From Fischerella sp. (GTDB taxonomy: Bacteria; Cyanobacteriota; Cyanobacteriia; Cyanobacteriales; Nostocaceae), in assembly GCA_026419705.1 (NCBI GenBank), contig JANZYY010000107.1, positions 1 to 11,724 on the forward strand: a DNA stretch of 11,724 nucleotides, given 5' to 3'. The notes under the pieces are model-generated. The model was not told the DNA's origin. It searched no databases and was given only the letters and a program-made list of their open reading frames with translations. Every line of letters begins with the position of its first letter. The stretch's first letter is position 1. Shown one piece after another: positions 5,713-11,724 of the stretch. Made by a program: the position numbers and the translations under genes.

Positions 5713-6804
5713 ATGAAAACCAAAATTGCGATCGCTTGTCAGGGAGGAGGTAGTCAAGCTGCTTTCACGGCTGGCGTATTTAAAGCCCTTTTTGAGAATA
5801 ACATTCAAGACAAGTTCGACATTGTTAGTTTAAGCGGAACTTCAGGAGGTGGCATCTGTGCGGCTTTGATCTGGTATGCTTTGAAAAAAGGCGAGAATCC
5901 AGTAGAGCAGCGATTAATAGATTTCTGGATGGATAATACCGCCAAAACCAGTCAAGAGCGTCTGTTCAACGACCTTGCGATTACGACCCTCAGACTTGTT
6001 AGTAAGGGAATACTACCACATTTCAATGTCAGTCCTTCATCCTCGATATTTCAGTACTGGATGTCTTTTACAACCCAGGGTTTGCGGAGTCGATTTACCA
6101 ATTTTCAGGAATTGCTAGAAACTCACATCAATTTCCAAGAATTAGCATCTTGGGGAGCACAACCAGACCCTCCTATTCTCGTGCTAGGTGCGTGTAACAT
6201 TCTCACTGGAAAATTGTGGAAGTTTAACTCATTTTACGAACCTATTAAACTCGAACATATCCTAGCTTCCTGTACGATCCCAAATCTTTTTCCAGCCGTT
6301 GAAATTGGCAAAGACGCTTATTGGGACGGCTTATATTCCGATAATCCACCTACGGATGAATTGATCAATCCCAACTCTGTTGGTGTTGCGAATATTCCCC
6401 AGGAAATCTGGATAATTAAACTGAATCCGACGCGCAGAGATCGGATCCCGGTAGAAGTAGATGATATTTTAGATCGACGCAATGAACTGGAAGGGAATAT
6501 TTCTTTATTTCAAAACCTAAGACGTATCGAGATACTCAACAATCTATTGTTAAGGGGAGCTTTTAAAGATGAGTTTCTAGAAGAGTTCCATATTAAAGAA
6601 CCCATCAAAATTCCTAGATCTTTTGTAGAACTAGAAGACAAACCTTACTACATTCCCTTTATAGAAATGTCTGATGAGTTGCAAAAAAGTCTTGACTATG
6701 AGACTAAACTAGATCGCAATCCCAAACACATCAAACAGCTCATCCAAGATGGCGAACAACAAGGAAAAAAGTTTTTAGAAGCAAGATTAGCTACTTTTAG
6801 CTAA
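5713..6804 (+). CDS. Patatin-like phospholipase family protein (paralogue 2)
   Basis: 363 residues, same family and layout as the gene at 4039. The oxyanion loop is IACQGGGSQAAFTAGVF (Gly11-13), the nucleophile Ser44 is in LSGTSGGG, and the catalytic Asp205 is in YWDGLYSDNPP. Both genes share WFxDN-like, LASxxIPxLF, EIWIxxxNP, DRRxEL and KLDRNPxxIxxLI blocks across their full length, so they are tandem duplicates that have diverged. Here too the canonical Arg after GGGx is absent (Gln). It is longer than paralogue 1, with an insertion after WYALKKGENP and in the C-terminal third. I chose the ATG at 5713: AGAGGA precedes it by about 12 nt and the family homology starts immediately. The TTG at 5650 would add 21 unconvincing residues. 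The spacing suggests expression from the stub promoter at 5452 or from a closer unseen one. Confidence 0.85.
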   Translation: MKTKIAIACQGGGSQAAFTAGVFKALFENNIQDKFDIVSLSGTSGGGICAALIWYALKKGENPVEQRLIDFWMDNTAKTSQERLFNDLAITTLRLVSKGILPHFNVSPSSSIFQYWMSFTTQGLRSRFTNFQELLETHINFQELASWGAQPDPPILVLGACNILTGKLWKFNSFYEPIKLEHILASCTIPNLFPAVEIGKDAYWDGLYSDNPPTDELINPNSVGVANIPQEIWIIKLNPTRRDRIPVEVDDILDRRNELEGNISLFQNLRRIEILNNLLLRGAFKDEFLEEFHIKEPIKIPRSFVELEDKPYYIPFIEMSDELQKSLDYETKLDRNPKHIKQLIQDGEQQGKKFLEARLATFS

Positions 6805-6825
6805 TTGACGCTGACTTTTTCGTGG

Positions 6826-6839
6826 GGGATTTGCATCCC
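6826..6839. other. Small hairpin downstream of patatin 2
   Basis: GGGAT-TTGC-ATCCC, a 5-bp stem with a 4-nt loop, 22 bp after the patatin 2 stop. It is followed by TCTCTCTG rather than a T-run, so an intrinsic terminator is only weakly supported. Confidence 0.3.
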
Positions 6840-6896
6840 TCTCTCTGAAGACCACCTCGATCGTAGATGAGTCTAGGGATGGCGGAACCTAGGAGC

Positions 6897-7213
6897 ATGC
6901 CCAAAGAGCAGATAACTTATTTGAGTTAGCTCTAGATCGGGCGATCGCACAACTCGGGCAAACAGTAAGTCCGGAACAGAGACAAAAAGCGATCGCTACG
7001 TTGGAGTGGGTTATTCAAACTTATAGCCGCGAAGAGCGAAAAGAATTCATTCACAATCTGCCTGCAGTTATTCAACCCTCGCTCGATACGATTATCAATA
7101 CATCTGCGGTAGAAGCAATGCAAACTACAGTATTACTCGGTCTTGTGTTTGGTCTAGCTTGCCTAATTTTGTCATTCTTTCTACCCAAGCACTCCTTCAG
7201 GAGGGCTGAATAA
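6897..7213 (+). pseudogene. Small tail-anchored-like membrane protein gene with probable 1-nt frameshift near its start
   Basis: The body of the frame is convincingly coding: from 6911 it reads DNLFELALDRAIAQL, then TVSPEQRQKAIATLEW, a charged helical stretch, one hydrophobic helix TTVLLGLVFGLACLILSFFL and a basic tail ending at 7213. Yet between the stop at 6890-6892 and the TTG at 7001 this frame has no ATG, GTG or TTG. An ATG at 6897 (MPKEQ...) lies in the neighbouring frame and hits a stop after 10 codons. Adding one base near 6909-6911 would join MPKEQ to DNLFELALDR and give about 105 residues. So I call a single-base deletion, or a sequencing error. TTG at 7001 could give a 70-residue product but would cut a helix in two. 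I do not recognise the family. It ends just before a strong terminator. Confidence 0.5.
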
Positions 7214-7216
7214 AAT

Positions 7217-7253
7217 AAAAGGTGCACTAGGCTGTCGCTAACGCACCTTTTTT
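7217..7253. terminator. Bidirectional intrinsic terminator between convergent genes
   Basis: AAAAGGTGC (7217-7225) pairs with GCACCTTTT (7243-7251). A symmetric AC/AC internal loop and a TAG/CTA extension close a GCTGTCG loop. On the plus strand the stem runs into CCTTTTTTGATTTTT; on the minus strand into CCTTTTATTTTATT. It therefore can stop both the small membrane-protein transcript and the minD-like transcript, which converge here. Confidence 0.85.
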
Positions 7254-7327
7254 GATTTTTTGGGGAAATTTCGACATGAGAAAGAAAAAGCATCCAAAAT
7301 CCCGCTTCCTAGTAGGAATAGGGAAGT

Positions 7328-8158
7328 TTAGAAATACGGATATAGATTCACAAAATCATTAATTGGGTAAATTGGGGGATTTGAATCCAAGATATTGTCT
7401 TTAGGTGAGTCGAACTCAAAGCACTCGTTGGCAGTTTTCCCCGCCAGGCTGCGAGCAATCCGATCAAAAGCGATGGCAGCTGTCGATTTATTCTCCATTA
7501 ATACTAAAGGTTCGCCGCGATTGGTGGAAACAATAACACGCTCATCTTCAGGGATCGCACCGAGTAGCCCAATTCCTAAAAGTTCTTGAACATCTTCTAC
7601 TGACATCATATTAAAATCCCGTACCATCCCGGGTCTAATACGGTTAATGATTAACTGAATAGGCTCGATCCCTTTGGTATCTATCAACCTGATTACACGA
7701 TCGGCATCGCGTACTGAGGAAATTTCTGGTGTAGTAACAACTATCGCTTCAGTAGCAGCGGCGATCGCATTCTGAAATCCTGTATCAATGCCTGCTGGGC
7801 TATCTATTAGTACGTATTGATACTTCTGTGCCAAATCATTCAGTATTGATTTTATTTGCTCTGGATTTACTGATTCTTTGGTGCGCTTTTGTGATGCTGG
7901 TAAAAGTACTAAACCTGATTGTCGGTGATCTTTCACCAAAGCTTGTTCTAAACGGCACTCTCCTGCTAGAACATCCAACAGTGTGTAGACTATGCGTTTT
8001 TCTAATCCTAGCAGCAAATCCAAATTTCTCAATTCTAAATCAGCATCAACTAATGCTACCTGATAACCTATCTTGGCTAAAGCCACGCCCAGATTAGCTG
8101 TAACTGTGGTTTTACCCACACCGCCTTTGCCAGATGTAATAACTATGATGCGAGTCAT
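7328..8158 (-). CDS. minD: MinD-like septum-site ATPase, orphan, with divergent C-terminus
   Basis: 276 residues, P-loop ATPase of the MinD/ParA (SIMIBI) class. MinD positions division inhibition by cycling on and off the membrane. Seen: deviant Walker A SGKGGVGKT with signature Lys11 and Lys16, Asp38/Asp40 in VDADLELRNLDLLLGLE, Asp119 in IDSPAG, TTPEISSVRDADR, NRIRPGM, and VIVSTNRGEPLV, all matching MinD closely. The last ~34 residues (243-276) are unusual: after FEFDSPKDNIL the tail is proline- and aromatic-rich and ends NLYPYF. There is no basic amphipathic helix such as the usual xFxxRLRR-type targeting sequence. No minC or minE is adjacent, whereas cyanobacteria usually carry minC-minD-minE together, so this may be a second paralogue. 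The start ATG at 8158 fits family N-termini; no clear ribosome binding site. Convergent with the upstream cluster across a terminator. Confidence 0.88.
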   Translation of the reverse strand: MTRIIVITSGKGGVGKTTVTANLGVALAKIGYQVALVDADLELRNLDLLLGLEKRIVYTLLDVLAGECRLEQALVKDHRQSGLVLLPASQKRTKESVNPEQIKSILNDLAQKYQYVLIDSPAGIDTGFQNAIAAATEAIVVTTPEISSVRDADRVIRLIDTKGIEPIQLIINRIRPGMVRDFNMMSVEDVQELLGIGLLGAIPEDERVIVSTNRGEPLVLMENKSTAAIAFDRIARSLAGKTANECFEFDSPKDNILDSNPPIYPINDFVNLYPYF

Positions 8159-8192
8159 GATAGAAATGTGCTCGATTTTAGGGACATAGGGC

Positions 8193-8345
8193 TAGGGTCT
8201 GTTTTCAAACCCTAAGTGACGCCATTCTAGATTTTGGGATCCCTGATTATCCCCCTCGGAAATTACCAGACGCGTACGCCTCACGCGTTCGGGTAGGGTA
8301 ATGTCGCGTTTGTTACATTTCCCTTTTTTTAAGGGGGGTTATTCA
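8193..8345. repeat. Hairpin-rich intergenic repeats upstream of minD
   Basis: Contains TAGGGT...ACCCTA (8193-8214), ATTACC/GGTAAT at 8262-8302 around ACGCGTACGCCTCACGCGT, and an imperfect outer pair (ATTATCCCCC near 8245, GGGGGGTTAT near 8333). The GACGCG...GGGTAGGGTA part belongs to the same GC-rich repeat style as 2033-2377. It directly abuts MITE copy 2. No promoter for minD could be picked out with confidence. Confidence 0.5.
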
Positions 8346-8346
8346 C

Positions 8347-8452
8347 ATCTTGCACCACTAGAGGTTGCAGCCCACCACCCTCATTACCACCCTTCCACGG
8401 TGACAGATGAGCACTAGCTACCCCTGGCTCTCGCAATCAAATGGTGCAAGAT
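8347..8452. mobile_element. MITE-like element, copy 2 (ATCTTGCACC termini)
   Basis: 106 bp with terminal inverted repeats ATCTTGCACCA (8347-8357) and TGGTGCAAGAT (8442-8452), an exact 11-bp match. It is homologous in opposite orientation to copy 1 at 3059-3217, sharing the 15-bp core TTACCACCCTTCCAC (8384-8398). No coding capacity. The left flank TTATTCAC is shared with the outer edge of copy 1, so the true boundary may be a few bases further out. Confidence 0.75.
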
Positions 8453-8606
8453 CTCAGGTTAAGGGGAATCTCAGAGGAAAGAAAACACGTCCTAGCACCC
8501 CTAATTTCTCTCTACTGAGAACTACATAACTAACCGGAGTAATGTTACTTATCTGTAAAACTCTGTAAAAAAGCTAAAAGCTATATCTAAATCAATCAGA
8601 TATTTG

Positions 8607-8771
8607 GGCGTTGCTGATTTGAAGTATGAATTTGATTTTGTCATGCTGAGTGTAGCGCAGCGAAACGTAGACGCCCGCAAGGCGGCTTCTTGCAGAATAG
8701 CATCTGTCAAGATTCTTCGCTCCACAAAGTTCCGCTCAAAATGACAATTCATATCTTGATTCAGTAACGCC
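8607..8771. mobile_element. MITE (165 bp) with 8-bp target-site duplications
   Basis: Termini GGCGTTGCTGA (8607-8617) and TCAGTAACGCC (8761-8771) are inverted repeats with one mismatch. The inverted similarity continues inward over ~45 bp (TATGAATT and TTTTGTCAT...GAG on the left; CTC...AAAATGAC and AATTCATA on the right). Both sides are flanked by the perfect direct repeat GATATTTG (8599-8606 and 8772-8779), as expected for a target duplication. The centre carries a nested GTAGACGCCC-GCAA-GGCGGCTTCT hairpin (8667-8690), a relative of the one at 2151. It is non-coding and similar in style to the Nezha-type MITEs of filamentous cyanobacteria; the exact family is not confirmed. Confidence 0.85.
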
Positions 8772-8776
8772 GATAT

Positions 8777-8806
8777 TTGACACAATTGTTACTTTTGTAT
8801 TATACT
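8777..8806 (+). promoter_or_regulatory. Strong sigma-70-type promoter at the MITE edge
   Basis: A perfect TTGACA (8777-8782), an 18-nt spacer and TATACT (8801-8806, 5/6). An alternative -10 TATTAT at 8798 would leave a 15-nt spacer. The first bases of the -35 box lie inside the right-hand target duplication of the MITE. It points toward the AAA ATPase gene, about 300 bp away, which would give a long leader. Confidence 0.5.
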
Positions 8807-8816
8807 GTGTTACACA
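8806..8816. promoter_or_regulatory. Operator-like palindrome TGTGT-N-ACACA
   Basis: TGTGTTACACA is a perfect palindrome around one central base, overlapping the end of the -10 box and the expected transcription start of the promoter at 8777. Its position would suit a repressor site. No regulator gene is in the window, so this is inference from symmetry and place only. Confidence 0.35.
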
Positions 8817-9111
8817 AACAAGCAAATTCACTCTGACAATTCCCCTGGCATTGTTTAAATTTAAACACCGAAAACGCCAAACACATTCTTGTTGTAGAGA
8901 CGTGCCGTGCGTGGCACATCTGGTCAGTACTAAAAGAAGGAGATTGGCTTAACTTGAAAGAGTGTATTGTAATTCACTCGTCGAGTTCTTTTCCAGTGAC
9001 GGACGCTTTGTTGTGGCTACTTGCACACAAGTGGTTTATAGTACTGAAAAATCTATTATAAGTGCGTACCCCTGCCAATCTTAACTCTATTAACGCTGCA
9101 CTATAGAAAAT
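8817..9111. other. Long putative leader before the AAA ATPase gene
   Basis: No gene seen. It includes a GTGCC-GTGCGT-GGCAC hairpin (8902-8917) inside a GTAGAGACGTGCC repeat that I recall as a common dispersed motif in Nostoc-like genomes. No riboswitch class is recognisable. Confidence 0.5.
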
Positions 9112-10314
9112 ATGGAATTTGACTATTTTAGATACAACGAAGGCTCTCCTGCAAATAACAATCGTCAAAGTTTACTTGCCAGTGGTTGGCGTCCTCTTCA
9201 TCGGGAATTTGAGTGGGAGTTTTTATGGCAATTGATATGCAACGATACACGGGAGTTAACCCAAAAAAGTTTGAATTTAGCAAGTAGCATAGCAGAAACA
9301 TTGGGACGCAATAATTATGCTTGGTGGGCAAATTTATTGAATATTGCCTCGGAAAATACTCGCTACGAATTTGAAAAATTTTGGAATTACATCACACCAG
9401 ATCCACTGACACCTGATTATCGTTACAAAGATATTTTAAGTACGGATACGCCTATAGTTCAGTTTGTCAGTCGTTCTAGCATTCCGATTGATTATGTTCT
9501 CAACCGTCTGCAAGAAATTACTGTCATGCGAGTTTTACAATTATTGGGGACTCCTGATATTATTACCCAATATTATTTAGAAAGAGACTTCTATTTTCCG
9601 GTTGAGAAGTTTGTAAGCTGGGAACGTTTAGATGTTGTCAACACTGTCTATGCTTACTGGTCTAAAGATGATATCTGGTTGCAAATTGATCCCTTGGAAA
9701 GAGGTAGAAGACATTATACTTTAATGGCAAAAAGTCTATCTCCATTAATTAACAAAGCGACTTATGACTTGGCAATCATGCTGAGTGGATATCAAAGCCG
9801 CGTTGGTAATGTCCACAGCCCATTTTCCATTCGAAGTTTTCCGGCAGATATACAAAGCTTTACTGATGCAGTGCAGCAGGCGGTTCTCAATCAACATCAG
9901 TTAGCGATTTTGGTACATGGCAAACCAGGAACTGGTAAAACAGTGTGGACACAAGCAGTAGCAAAAGAGATTCTTGTGCCACTTGGATATGTGATTTTTA
10001 TTTTGGATCATGACGCGATCGCCAATTTTGTACCGCCTACATATCTAGAGCGCATTTGTATTATTATCAATGAAGCAGATAACTTAGCACAAGACCGCGC
10101 TAGTGAAGTAGCACAATACAATCATAAAACCGAACATATTTTGGGTTTGCTAGATGGAACGCTGTACCAGAGTGTGATTGATGACTCTGGTATTCATATG
10201 CAGCAGCGATTGGTTGTGTTAATGACTTGCAACACCACAGAAAGATTAGATCCCGCAATGTTACGCAAGGGCAGGATTGATTTAATATATGAATTTACTC
10301 ATTTATTTGTGTAG
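9112..10314 (+). CDS. AAA-family ATPase with uncharacterised N-terminal region
   Basis: 400 residues. Residues 1 to ~235 are a tryptophan/tyrosine-rich region that I do not recognise. The ATPase core follows: Walker A GKPGTGKT at 270-277, a Walker B-type segment IIINEADNLA with Asn320 in place of the usual first Asp and Glu321 kept, sensor-1 Asn374 in MTCNTTERLDPAML, and arginine-finger region LRKGRID at 384-390, like FtsH/BCS1-type AAA domains. The protein stops about 10 residues after GRID, so the small helical lid domain that normally follows is missing; no remnant is visible downstream. No membrane segment is evident. The start ATG at 9112 lacks a Shine-Dalgarno sequence. The Nudix gene begins 7 bp after the stop, which implies co-transcription. 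Function unknown: a remodelling ATPase by family, target not inferable. Confidence 0.8.
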   Translation: MEFDYFRYNEGSPANNNRQSLLASGWRPLHREFEWEFLWQLICNDTRELTQKSLNLASSIAETLGRNNYAWWANLLNIASENTRYEFEKFWNYITPDPLTPDYRYKDILSTDTPIVQFVSRSSIPIDYVLNRLQEITVMRVLQLLGTPDIITQYYLERDFYFPVEKFVSWERLDVVNTVYAYWSKDDIWLQIDPLERGRRHYTLMAKSLSPLINKATYDLAIMLSGYQSRVGNVHSPFSIRSFPADIQSFTDAVQQAVLNQHQLAILVHGKPGTGKTVWTQAVAKEILVPLGYVIFILDHDAIANFVPPTYLERICIIINEADNLAQDRASEVAQYNHKTEHILGLLDGTLYQSVIDDSGIHMQQRLVVLMTCNTTERLDPAMLRKGRIDLIYEFTHLFV

Positions 10315-10321
10315 ATAAAGA

Positions 10322-10738
10322 ATGCAAAATAGAAAATCCTGTGGTGTAATAGTTATGCGATCGCAACCACAGATGAGTTTTTTACTTCTGTTGAAAACTC
10401 ACCGTTACGACTTACCCAAAGGTCAAATCGAAACAGGCGAAGATGAAATTAGTTGTGCTTTACGGGAATTATTTGAGGAAACTCAAATTACAAACAATGA
10501 TATTGAATTAGATCAAGATTTTCAGTTTACTGTTACTTATCTAGCTAACAACAAGAAATCGAAACGTGAAAAAACAGAGAAAACAGTCGTGATATTTTTG
10601 GCATGGCTGAAGAACGAAGTTACTATCAAAACCAGCGAACACAGAGGCTACATGTGGGTAGAATGGAATCCACCACATACCATTCAAGAAAAAACCATTG
10701 ACCCTCTGTTAAAAGAATTAGAAAGTTATCTCTCTTAG
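10322..10738 (+). CDS. Nudix hydrolase, diadenosine-tetraphosphatase-like
   Basis: 138 residues. Nudix enzymes hydrolyse nucleoside diphosphates linked to another group, using divalent metal. The Nudix box spans Gly34 to Ile56: GQIETGE, then DEISCAL and RELFEET, fitting GX5EX7REUXEEXGU except that the last Gly is Gln55. The preceding YDLPKGQIETGED and the later GYMWVEW are like asymmetric Ap4A hydrolases (NUDT2 type), which makes Ap4A the leading substrate guess; mRNA-cap-like or other dinucleotides remain possible. The ATG start at 10322 lies 7 bp after the AAA ATPase stop with no strong ribosome binding site, so translational coupling is likely. The gene ends 100 bp before the GNAT gene. 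Confidence 0.85.
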   Translation: MQNRKSCGVIVMRSQPQMSFLLLLKTHRYDLPKGQIETGEDEISCALRELFEETQITNNDIELDQDFQFTVTYLANNKKSKREKTEKTVVIFLAWLKNEVTIKTSEHRGYMWVEWNPPHTIQEKTIDPLLKELESYLS

Positions 10739-10838
10739 CATTGAAAATTTCTGGAATTCAACCCAAAAATTTTGTAGATGATCGCCAATTGGTTGCATTC
10801 CCATCCAATCACCAGCAACAAAAAATCAAGAGATTGCG

Positions 10839-11675
10839 ATGAAACTCCAACGCTTTGATGATGCAAGTCTATTTTATAACAGGGTGAAAGATTACTTGCT
10901 GAGTCAAGAAGCAATGCATAATCTACTGTTAGGGATTGCAGATACCTTAATTCATTACCCAAATAGGTATAAATCTCAACCTTATCTAGCAACTGTGGAG
11001 GTAGACAGAGAGATTGTTGCAGTGGCAATGAGAACGCCACCTTATGATTTAGTATTGTCGCAAATCAAAGATTTGGGTGCAGTAGAGGTTATTGCTAAAG
11101 ACTTACATTTATCTTTAGAAGTAATATCAGGAGTTAATGCTCCTACCGTTGAGGCAAAAGCTTTTGCACAGGCATGGCGATCGCTCACCAATCAATCTTA
11201 TCAACTGAAGATAGCGATGCGTGCCTTTCAATTAGAACAAGTACAAAATATTTCCCAAGCTTCAGGTTATTTACGGCTGGCAACAGAAAGTGATAAAGAA
11301 TTGTTGGTGCGCTGGTTTGAAGCTTTTTACTTAGAAGCTGTTGGCAAGGTTGAATCAGATCCTGAAGCTTTGATTAACCACCATTTACAGCAGCATACTG
11401 CTTGTGTTTGGCAGGATCGAGTGAGTGTTTCAACAGCTTGTCGCGGTCAACCCACTCCCAACGGTGCGCGGATCGGTTTGGTATATACACCACCAGAATA
11501 TCGTGGCAAGGGCTATGCTAGCGCTTGCGTTGCGGGGTTAAGCCAAACCTTACTCAACCAAGGACATAAATACTGCTTTTTGTTTGCTGACCTGGCAAAT
11601 TCAACCGCCAACCACATCTACCAAGCTATTGGTTATCAACCTGTAGGTGATTGGCATAATTACTGTTTCACTTAA
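10839..11675 (+). CDS. GNAT-fold N-acetyltransferase
   Basis: 278 residues. GNAT enzymes move the acetyl group from acetyl-CoA to an amine; the acceptor here is unknown. The acetyl-CoA-binding motif A is clear in the C-terminal half: IGLVYTPPEYRGKGYASA with R222-G-K-G-Y-A227 (R/QxxGxA). Motif B follows as FLFADLANSTANHIYQAIGY. The N-terminal half (1-130) has alternating helix and strand and may be a degenerate second GNAT domain, as in other bipartite family members of about this length. The start ATG at 10839 is preceded by AAGAGATTGCG, a weak binding site. It follows the Nudix gene by 100 bp on the same strand, so it may share a transcript, but the gap also leaves room for its own promoter. 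It is complete. Confidence 0.85.
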   Translation: MKLQRFDDASLFYNRVKDYLLSQEAMHNLLLGIADTLIHYPNRYKSQPYLATVEVDREIVAVAMRTPPYDLVLSQIKDLGAVEVIAKDLHLSLEVISGVNAPTVEAKAFAQAWRSLTNQSYQLKIAMRAFQLEQVQNISQASGYLRLATESDKELLVRWFEAFYLEAVGKVESDPEALINHHLQQHTACVWQDRVSVSTACRGQPTPNGARIGLVYTPPEYRGKGYASACVAGLSQTLLNQGHKYCFLFADLANSTANHIYQAIGYQPVGDWHNYCFT

Positions 11676-11708
11676 ACTACCTGAAAAACAAAGCTCAAGC
11701 TCGCCCAA

Positions 11709-11720
11709 TTATTCACATCT
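11709..11720. repeat. 12-bp match to the outer edge of the ATCTTGCACC MITE
   Basis: TTATTCACATCT is identical to 8339-8350, where it leads into MITE copy 2. The sequence then diverges (AAGA against TGCA) and the window ends, so it may be a solo MITE end or coincidence. Confidence 0.25.
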
Positions 11721-11724
11721 AAGA

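Noticed and set aside
4039..6804. Patatin genes as CapV-type effectors of a CBASS defence system
   Set aside because: No CD-NTase, Cap2/Cap3 or other defence gene is adjacent; the neighbours are an SGNH hydrolase, gene remnants and minD.
8549..8785. 78-codon minus-strand open frame
   Set aside because: It is almost entirely the TSD-flanked MITE read backwards.

Overview
The window looks like chromosomal DNA of a filamentous (Nostocales-type) cyanobacterium. It holds thirteen exact copies of the octamer GCGATCGC (HIP1), where about 0.2 would be expected by chance in 11.7 kb. The proteins match cyanobacterial families, and the intergenic DNA is full of short hairpin repeats and MITE-like elements of the kind that crowd Nostocales genomes. 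I see no tRNA, rRNA, CRISPR array, prophage or transposase gene.

Left end (1-1886): a polyhydroxybutyrate precursor pair. The acetyl-CoA acetyltransferase (phaA) is cut by the window edge, and acetoacetyl-CoA reductase (phaB) follows. Next comes a gene-free, repeat-built stretch (1887-3238). It has outer inverted repeats at 1966/2799, two copies of a GC-rich composite repeat, a 117-bp MITE-like unit and a second MITE that runs into the 5' region of the next gene.

Middle (3239-6804): a lipid/ester hydrolase cluster, all on the plus strand. An SGNH/GDSL hydrolase is followed by two tandem patatin-like phospholipase paralogues. Between the patatins lies a 19-codon stub that keeps a promoter, a good ribosome binding site and the first codons of a DUF1269-type gene. 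After the second patatin there is a small membrane-protein gene that appears to have lost one base near its start. A bidirectional terminator then separates it from a convergent, solitary minD-like gene (minus strand, 7328-8158). This MinD has all the ATPase motifs but no recognisable C-terminal membrane-targeting helix.

Right part (8159-11724): about 950 bp without genes hold two further MITEs. One is inserted between perfect 8-bp target duplications and abuts a strong sigma-70-type promoter. After this comes a rightward group: an AAA-family ATPase with a novel N-terminal region, a Nudix hydrolase resembling diadenosine-tetraphosphate hydrolases (7 bp later), and a GNAT-fold acetyltransferase (100 bp later).

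Nothing here is a recognised defence or mobile system. The most interesting points are the signs of recent small-scale change (13-bp duplication, frameshift, gene stub, MITE insertions) around a cluster of lipid hydrolases, the orphan MinD, and the AAA-Nudix-GNAT group.
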